This document shows positions 57,676-64,000 of a stretch of DNA of 64,000 nt, piece by piece (the stretch's first letter is position 1; each line of letters opens with the position of its first letter). The notes below the pieces were generated by a model. That model saw nothing but the letters and a program-made list of their open reading frames with translations, searched no databases and was not told the origin of the DNA. This DNA is from Botryosphaeria dothidea (lineage: Eukaryota > Ascomycota > Dothideomycetes > Botryosphaeriales > Botryosphaeriaceae). A program made the translations under genes and the position numbers. The stretch is from positions 5,394,001 to 5,458,000 of the forward strand of contig WWBZ02000016.1 of assembly GCA_011503125.2 (NCBI GenBank). The letters run 5' to 3'.

Positions 57676-58532
57676 TTACCTCTCTCCTAGTTTTAAAGAT
57701 AGATCTCTAGGGCTTTAGTATCTTCTAAAGCGCTTACTAGTTCCTAAGTTAGCTACGCGTATCCTCTCTACTTAACTTAATAGAGTTTCTACTATTTTCG
57801 CTAGCCTAGCCGTCTTTCTAGTTTTTTATCTAAGATAGCTTTAACCCTCTATTCTTCTTCTCTATTAACGAGTATAGCTAGTAATTAATAATCGTTCTAT
57901 TCTTAGCTTAGTAAAGAATCTATTCTAGCTAGGCGTAAGAGATCGACGTTAAAGACGTTATATATTCTAGTTAGTACGTCTAGTTTATAGCTATAAGGGC
58001 TAATAATCTCGATAACTATAAACTTTACTACTCGATTATTAAGCTTCCGGCTTAGGCGGTCCGTTCGTATATTCTTAAGATTTAGCTAGACTTTATCCCC
58101 TACTTTATACGCTAGTAATAGGTTCCTATATCGATTTACTTAGGTCTTCTAATTCTATTATACGTTCGCTATTAATACTTCTACCTATTCGGTTATCTCT
58201 TTAATCTTTACTACGATTACTTCTTCTTTTTATATTAGTAATATAGAGTTCGGAACTAGTTAAGAATTCTTAAATAACTATAATAGCTTAAGATAGTATC
58301 TATATAAGAGGAAGAAGAGGCTAATATCTATTAATAAGGATTCTTAGCTATTTATAGTAAGCTCTATTACTAGTAACTAGTTAACCTAGTTATCTTACGT
58401 ATAGTTAATTATCCGGTAGAGCTTTCTTTCTATCTTAGTATTCGTACGCTTTATTAATCTATCTATTTCTAGATAGTAGGCTATTAAGATTCGTCTTTCG
58501 ATCCTAAGTAATTAGTAAACCCTCTTCTATAG

Positions 58533-59776
58533 ATAGATAGATAGATAAATTTAATTAAGCTAATTTAGCTCCCTAAAGGGTCTATATAGCTATAGCTATT
58601 TATAAGGATATATAGATAGATAGATAAATTTAATTTTAAGCTAATTTAGCTCCCCGAAGGGTCTATGCAGCTATAGCTATCTATAAGGGTATATAGAAGG
58701 GGAAACCGTGGCTACTTTCTTAGGATAGCCCGGGTAAAAACCTTCTCTATCTATAATAGTAGTATCCGTAGATACTCTATTTAGTATAGTTTTTCTATAT
58801 ACCGGTAGCGGTATCTAAAGTAGAAAGAGTAGCTAAGAGGGAGGAACTATAGAGAGAGGTAACTATAAATCTTAAGACTAAGCCGTAAGAAGTCCCGGCT
58901 TACCTATTTATAAGCGCTAGTAAAGCGCTCTTAAAATTTATTTTTTAGAAGCGCCTAGCTGGCTCTTCTCCCCCTTATTACCGCTAGAGAGAACGCGGGT
59001 ACGTATACTTTTATAGTAGGACGTATATACTACTTGTGGCCCACCCTAACCACCTATAGATTTTCCCCCTTATTACCGCTAGAGAGAACGCGGGTACGTA
59101 TACTTTTAACGTAGGACGTATATACTACGAGTAGGTAAGCGGTCTAAGATTCGAACTTAGAACCTATACTACCCTAGAAAGGCTAGGTTACCGTAGAAGT
59201 ATACCCTACTAGTATACTACCCCGCTATAAGGATATATAGAAGAGGAAACCGTAGCTACTTTCTTAGAATAGCCCGGGTAAAAACCTTTTCTATCTATAA
59301 TAGTAGTATCCGTAGATACTCTATTTAGTATAGTTTTTTCTATATACTAGTAGCGGTATCTAAAGTAGGAAGAGTAGCTAAGAGGGAGGGGAACTATAGA
59401 GAGAGGTAACTATAAATCTTAAGACTAAGCCGTAAGAAGTCCCGGCTTATCTATTTATAAGCGCTAGTAAAGCGCTCTTAAAATTTATTTTTAGAAGCGC
59501 CTAGCTAGCCCTTCTCCCCCTTATTACCGCTAGAGAGAACGCGGGTACGTATACTTTTATAGTAGGACGTACATGCTACTTATAGCCCACCCTAACTACC
59601 TATAGATTTTCCCCCTTATTACCGCTAGAAAGAACGCGGGTACGTATACTTTTAACGTAGGACGTATATACCACGAGTAGGTAAGCGGTCTAAGATTCGA
59701 ACTTAGAACCTATACTACCCTAGAAAGGCTAGGTTACCGTAGAAGTATACTCTACTAGTATACTACCCCGCTAATT
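58533..59776 (-). mobile_element. SINE interrupted by a second SINE
   Basis: The outer SINE consists of 58533-58615 (3' tail part) and 59241-59771 (body and tRNA-like head). It is flanked by an 11-bp duplication CTCTTCTATAG at 58522-58532 and 59777-59787 within integrase of the outer gypsy. It belongs to the long subfamily, with the duplicated block. RIP changes are dense. Confidence 0.9.
58616..59225 (-). mobile_element. inner SINE nested in the SINE above
   Basis: 610 bp, complete, long subfamily, with a perfect 15-bp target duplication TATAAGGATATATAG at 58601-58615 and 59226-59240. The tRNA-like head is at about 59130-59225; the tail of AGATAGATAAATT sits at 58616. It is less RIP-mutated than the outer SINE, as its later arrival predicts. 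Confidence 0.92.
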
Positions 59777-60774
59777 CTCTTCTATAGCTAGCTAATAAAT
59801 TAGCTTTTCCGGTTAGAGATAATAGCGGTTAGAACTCTATAGTAGCGGTAGAAGTAGCGAATAAATATCCTAGTAACTATTTCTACTTTAATATCCTTAT
59901 AGGCCTTAAGAATAACTTCTTTACCTAATTAATTAGTAATAACTATAAGTATCTAACATTCTTAGCTCTCGGGTAGCGGTCTAATAAAGTCGACTAAGAT
60001 CTCTCTCTACTAATAGTTTAGTACTAGTAACGGCCGTAGTAGTTCTTATTTATAGTCTCTCTAGACTCTAGTCCTTCCGTAGACGTTATAGTTACGTACG
60101 AATCTACGTATATTAGATACGAAGTTCGGCTAGAAGAACTATCTTACGATAAGAGCTATTATTCTAGTACGTCTAGAATAAACTACTATTATTAAATCGT
60201 AGAGTATCTAGATTAGCTTAGTTCTTAAAGGCTCGTAGTTTAGTATCTAACGTCTACTACGGAATAGTAACTCTCCTTAATTATTTAAGAAGTAATTAGT
60301 AATTAAAAGCTTAACTAGTTCTTCTAAATCGTTTAGTAGCGTTCTTCTACCCTCTCTTACTACTATTATAAGACGTCTATAGTCCGGATCCGCTACTTTT
60401 ACCTCTTACTAGAGCTGCCGTAAATAGTCTTCGATTAACGTTACTTCTTATTCGTATACTAGTTCGTCTATAGATCTATCTAATAGTTCGTCTACTAGTT
60501 TATCTACTAGTTTATCTACTTATTCGTCTACTTCTTATTCGGTTATAGCTTATCGTCTTATTTATACTAGTATTACTAAAACTCTCTAATAGTTAGCTTA
60601 AATCTTATCTAGGCTTAAGAGTCGTACGACACGATATTAAAGCCTCTTATTATCTTAAGATACTAGTAAGTCTTAGTCTCTTCGTGTAAGTACGTTAGGC
60701 TAAGCTCTAAGCTTGCCTGGACGGTAAGTAATAGTAAAGTTAAATCGGCTTAGAATTAGCTGCTATCTTATTTA

Positions 60775-61023
60775 TATAATGGCTTATATCCGGTGTACTC
60801 GCGGAAATATAGTGGCATTCTATCTACGAGAAGACTAAGCTAAAGAGAAAAGAAAGAAAGGTTTAAGTAAGATAGCGCTGCTTATATATCTCTCTAGAGT
60901 CCCTTTTACTGGTAGCGAGTTGTAGGGTTTTCTTGTTGAGCTTCATTGAGCTTTAGGGTCCTCTCAACCTAAGGTCTCGCCGCAGGATCCATCCAAGGCA
61001 CCCTCAGGGTTCAAACCGTAATA
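60775..61023 (-). repeat. left LTR of element B
   Basis: 249 bp, with the diagnostic 1-bp deletion. Flanked by ATTTA (60770-60774), the complement of TAAAT at 50906-50910. Confidence 0.93.
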
Positions 61024-61224
61024 TTACCCCCCTCTCGGCTTTGAAGGTAGGTCTCTAGGGCTTAAGTATCTTCTAAAGCACTCGCTAGTTCCCAAGTTGG
61101 CCGCGCGTATCTTCTCTACTTAACTTGATAGAGCTTTCTGTAGTCCCTCCCCCGGCAAAAAATTGGCCACTTTTTTAAGCATTCTCGTACGTTGCTCGAT
61201 CCTTATCTATTACCAATACTCTTG

Positions 61225-61640
61225 CCTTGCTGCTGGTTGGCAGCTCTCTTGCCTTACTGCTGGTTAGCAGCTCTCTTGCCTTGCTGCTGGTTGGCAGCTC
61301 TCTTGCCTTGCTACTAGTTGGCAGCTCTCTTGTCTTGCTGCTGGAGACAGCTCTCTTATTATGCTGCTTGCAGGTAGCTCTCTTGTCGTGCTACTGGCAG
61401 GCAGCTCTCTTGTCTCGCTGCTGGCAGGCAGCTCTCTTGCCTTGCTGCTGGCAGGCAGCTCTCTTGTCTTGCTGCTGGAGACAGCTCTCTTGTTATACTA
61501 CTCGCAGGCAGCTCTCTTATTATGCTGCTTGCAGGTAGCTCTCTTGTCGTGCTACTGGCAGGCAGCTCTCTTATCTTGTTGCTGGCAGGCAGCTCTCTTG
61601 TCGTGCTGCTGGCAGGCAGCTCTCTTATCTTGCTATCCAA
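61225..61640 (-). repeat. 27-bp minisatellite in element B
   Basis: About 15 units with starts spaced exactly 27 bp (for example 61241, 61268, 61295) and consensus near GCAGCTCTCTTGCCTTGCTG plus 7 bp. Because 27 is nine codons, all frames stay open on both strands and yield Leu/Ser-rich pseudo-proteins; these are not genes. Confidence 0.93.
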
Positions 61641-61859
61641 ATGGCCAACCCCGAGGCCAAACCCTATTTGTCTAGCTGAGCTAATCTAGCTCTATACCTC
61701 CGTCCCGAGAGGCGTCGTCCCTGACGCCTATAGGAATCCCCCCCCCCTCCTCCCCTCTTTCGATAGAGGGTTAGGTAGGTAAATCGTTAGAAATCTAAAT
61801 TAAAAGAGGAAAAAAAAAATTTTCGAGAAAGACCGTTCGAGTTGCTCTTAGTCTCCTCT

Positions 61860-62050
61860 ATATATATTCTTCTTAGTTGTCTTCTTAGGTATCTTCTTAG
61901 GTGTCTTCTCGGGTGTCTTCTCGGGTATCTTCTCGGGTATCTTCTCGGGTATCTTCTTAGATATCTTCTCGGGTGTCTTCTTAGGTATCTTCTTAGGTAT
62001 CTTCTTAGGTATCTTCTTAGGTATCTTCTTAGGTGCCCTCTCTAAGATCT
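61860..62050 (-). repeat. 15-bp tandem repeat in element B leader
   Basis: About 12 units close to TTCTTAGGTATCTTC / TTCTCGGGTATCTTC. The counterpart in element A is at 51555-51665 and in the outer gypsy at 38440-38530. Confidence 0.88.
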
Positions 62051-62482
62051 CCTTTTAGATCTTCTTTTAGAGACTTCTTCGTACCTTCTTAAACGCTATA
62101 CCGTCGTTTTATTAAAGGGCTTCCTTCGGGAACCTTCTTAAGTACCTATACGGATACCTTCTTAAACGATTTCCTAGGTATAGTTAACTAGTAACGAGCC
62201 TAGCTACTATTCTAAACTTTTAAGGAGGAGAATAAGGACGTAGTACTCGCGTAGGAGCTATAGCGTATAGAGGAAAGGGAAGAGAACGTAGTACTTACGT
62301 AGGAGCTATAGCGTATAGAGGAAGAGGAACCGTCGTAGTCGTTGCGTATCGTATCGTATTATCGCATCGTTCGGTTATTATCGTACTCTTTACTAACTAA
62401 GCGAGGCCCTAAGACGGCTATCTATAGTTAACCTCTACTATACTATCGAGCTTTAGTAGTTTAAAAGAGGAGCTTAGTCTAA

Positions 62483-62732
62483 TATAATAGCTTATATCCG
62501 GTATACTCGCGGAAATATAGTAGTATTACTATCTACGAGAAGACTAAGCTAAAGAGAAAAGAAAGAAAGGTTTAAATAAGATAGCGCTGCTTATATATCT
62601 CTCTAGAGTCTCTTTTACTAGTAGCGAGTTATAGGGTTTTCTTATTAAGCTTTATTAAGCTTTAGAGTCCTCTTAATCTAAGGTCTCGCCGTAGAATCTA
62701 TCTAAGATATTCTTAGAATTTAAACCGTAATA
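62483..62732 (-). repeat. right LTR of element B
   Basis: 250 bp without the 1-bp deletion. Followed by GGTTA (62733-62737), complement of TAACC at 54601-54605, so it pairs with the LTR split by Fot1. Confidence 0.93.
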
Positions 62733-64000
62733 GGTTAGTATAGGCGTTAAAGTATAGCGTATACTACGGGAAGTAGGTAGATAAGCGGTAAAAGTCGGAG
62801 AATTTAGCGTATTAGGTATATAGAAATAGGCGGTTAATCGTAGTAATAAACACGTTAGGGTTAGATATTAATATACCCGATATTTTAGTAGTCGTTTACG
62901 TAGAGAGACTAGCTAGTTTAATTAAGTACGAGTAGAAAAGCGGTAGAGTAGAGCGTAGAGAGTAGATTAGCGAGGTAGTAATTATAGATAGTAGTAAAAG
63001 ATAGATAAGAGTAGTAATAGAAAATAACGAAGATAACGAGTAGGCGGAAAAGTAGATAGATAAGTTTATAAGCGGATAGTATTATAGATAAGCGGTATTA
63101 GACGGGTATATAAGATAAGATAAGATAAATTTATTTCTTCTCGATATAGCTTTCTTACGGATCTATACGGGGCTAGCTATCTATAGTTATTTTACTCGAG
63201 GAGGAAAACCTTTTCGCCTAGTAAAAACCCCTCCTTTCTATCTAGGCCTATTTATCCCTACTAGTTCTATTTTTCCTTCTTACCGGTAGCGGCTACTATA
63301 GTAGCCCTATATTCGCCTACTAGTTCTACCTCTTTAGTTCTTATCCTCGTAGTTATCTAGGTTCTAGTATTTCTAGTAGTTCTTCTAGTTCCTCTTCTTA
63401 GTTATTCTCCTAGATTAGTTCTCTAGCTAGACTAAACTAATTAAGTAGCCCTAAGCGTAGTAGATGGGTATATAGATAGTAATAGAGTTAGAGTAAGATA
63501 TATTAAGAGCGAGAGAGAAGTAGTATATAATATTTACGAGGTAGAGTTAGTAGTAGAGCGGTAAGAGAGATAGTATAGAGAAGAGTAGAAGTAGAAGTAG
63601 AAGTAGTTATTAAATACGTTCTAGTAGTAGTAGTAGGTAAGAAGCTAAGTATACGAACGAGTTATATATAAGATTTCGACCGAGATTTTAGAGGTAATAG
63701 AGTTAGAGAGGTTATTAGAGCGTTAGTTAGATAGATATAGTTTATATTTATTTTACGGTAGAGTAAAAATAGTATATAGTTTAAGCGAGTATCCGGAGAA
63801 AGAGATAGTATAGACGTTAAATAAAAGAGCTAGAAGAACGAGAGGAAGAATAAGAATATAGCCGTTCGCCGGGTATATATATTACGAAGTATTCTAGTTA
63901 ATTTACTAGCGGTAGTAGTAGGTAGAAGATAATAATAATAATAGGGCGACGGAGACGGGGTAGTAGAAGAAGATTCTACGAATTAGATACTAGTACTAAA
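62733..64000 (+). pseudogene. telomere-linked RecQ-like helicase, segment 3 (motifs V-VI and C-terminal Cys-rich region)
   Basis: Read through stops, 62830-62970 gives NTLGLDINIPDI and KSGRVERRE. These match the RecQ motif V (ATNALGLGID.PDI) and motif VI (Q.SGRAGRDG) after RIP-type changes. Further on, around 63060-63110 and 63462-63560, comes a stretch like SG.YYR.AVLDGY, continuing DGYIDSNRVRVRY and EREVVYNIYE. Fungal TLH proteins have Cys at several of these Tyr positions (CRRAVLDGYLDG..., C..E..C..C). The segment continues to the window edge with Gln-tract remnants (TAG runs at 63590-63640). It is interrupted by a LINE fragment at 63113-63461. Confidence 0.7.
63113..63461 (-). mobile_element. 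349-bp 5'-truncated LINE 3' end in the helicase
   Basis: Matches 25802-26145 of LINE copy 2 (3' end, TATC-type tail on the left), RIP-mutated. It is flanked by a 13-bp target duplication AGACGGGTATATA (63100-63112) and AGATGGGTATATA (63462-63474) that differs by one C/T change. Confidence 0.88.

Larger units (their letters stand above)
57426..60774 (-). mobile_element. outer gypsy, 3' half (RNase H, integrase, chromodomain, 3' LTR), inverted
   Basis: The minus-strand sequence from 60774 to 57676 is a RIP-mutated copy of gypsy-3 42500-44348, followed by a 250-bp LTR (57426-57675). It begins exactly at the base where the 5' half stops at 50910, with TAAAT (ATTTA at 60770-60774) present at both ends. 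It therefore completes the outer gypsy, in inverted orientation. It is interrupted by nested SINEs at 58533-59776. Confidence 0.92.
60775..62732 (-). mobile_element. non-autonomous LTR element B (inverted), recombinant
   Basis: 1,958 bp, minus strand, with the same structure as element A: LTR 62483-62732 (250 bp), leader, 15-bp repeats (61860-62050), unique stretch, 27-bp minisatellite, a gypsy-derived 3' end with the chromodomain terminus, and LTR 60775-61023 (249 bp). The left LTR shares the 1-bp deletion of LTR 50911-51159; the right LTR does not. The left half (60775-about 61830) is much less RIP-mutated than the right half. Confidence 0.88.

Noticed and set aside
61227..61675. Leu/Ser-rich reading frames of about 100 codons on both strands
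   Set aside because: They follow from a 27-bp minisatellite, a multiple of three, which keeps every frame open; no start context or homology.

Overview
The window is a repeat-dense stretch of a filamentous ascomycete (Pezizomycotina) genome. The main evidence is the mutation signature. Across most of the window CpA and its complement TpG are almost absent and replaced by TpA, while CpG survives. This is the mark of repeat-induced point mutation (RIP), and it leaves nearly every transposon frame broken by TAG/TAA. The element families fit: chromodomain Ty3/gypsy, Ty1/copia, a Tad1-type LINE, a Fot1/pogo transposon and a RecQ-like telomere-linked helicase (TLH). The species cannot be named from this.

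Layout. 1-10652: a RIP-mutated LINE on the minus strand, split by gypsy-1 (1313-7350; 184-bp LTRs, 5-bp target duplication). 10653-13545: the only gene-like island, with two small secreted cysteine-bearing protein genes; one has three exons and six cysteines in cystine-knot order. 13546-25033: gypsy-2, carrying copia-1 (19010-24449) between its integrase and chromodomain. 25802-30937: a second LINE copy. 30953-31471: a tRNA-headed SINE that used the same target site as that LINE. 31690-32071: the 5' end of a MULE transposase, cut by copia-2 (32072-35955, minus strand). From about 36060 to 64000: a heavily RIP-mutated TLH-like gene, broken by nested insertions and an inversion.

Inside the TLH gene sits an 'outer gypsy' element. 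Into it went gypsy-3 (38793-44598, the best preserved gypsy), an internally deleted copia (45297-48328), SINEs, and a non-autonomous LTR element with a 27-bp minisatellite. A second copy of that non-autonomous element entered the helicase in opposite orientation and later received a Fot1 element in its LTR. Target duplications and a diagnostic 1-bp LTR deletion pair up only if the segment from within 50911-52737 to within 60775-62732 is flipped back. The present order is therefore best explained by an inversion between the two non-autonomous elements.

LTR elements encode gag, protease, reverse transcriptase, RNase H and integrase. The LINE encodes its own gag-like protein and reverse transcriptase, and its 3' end resembles the SINE tail, so it probably mobilised the SINEs. 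Most elements are dead: RIP has altered RT YVDD motifs, protease DSG/DTG motifs, zinc knuckles and the Fot1 DDD triad. The likely working genes are the two small secreted protein genes.
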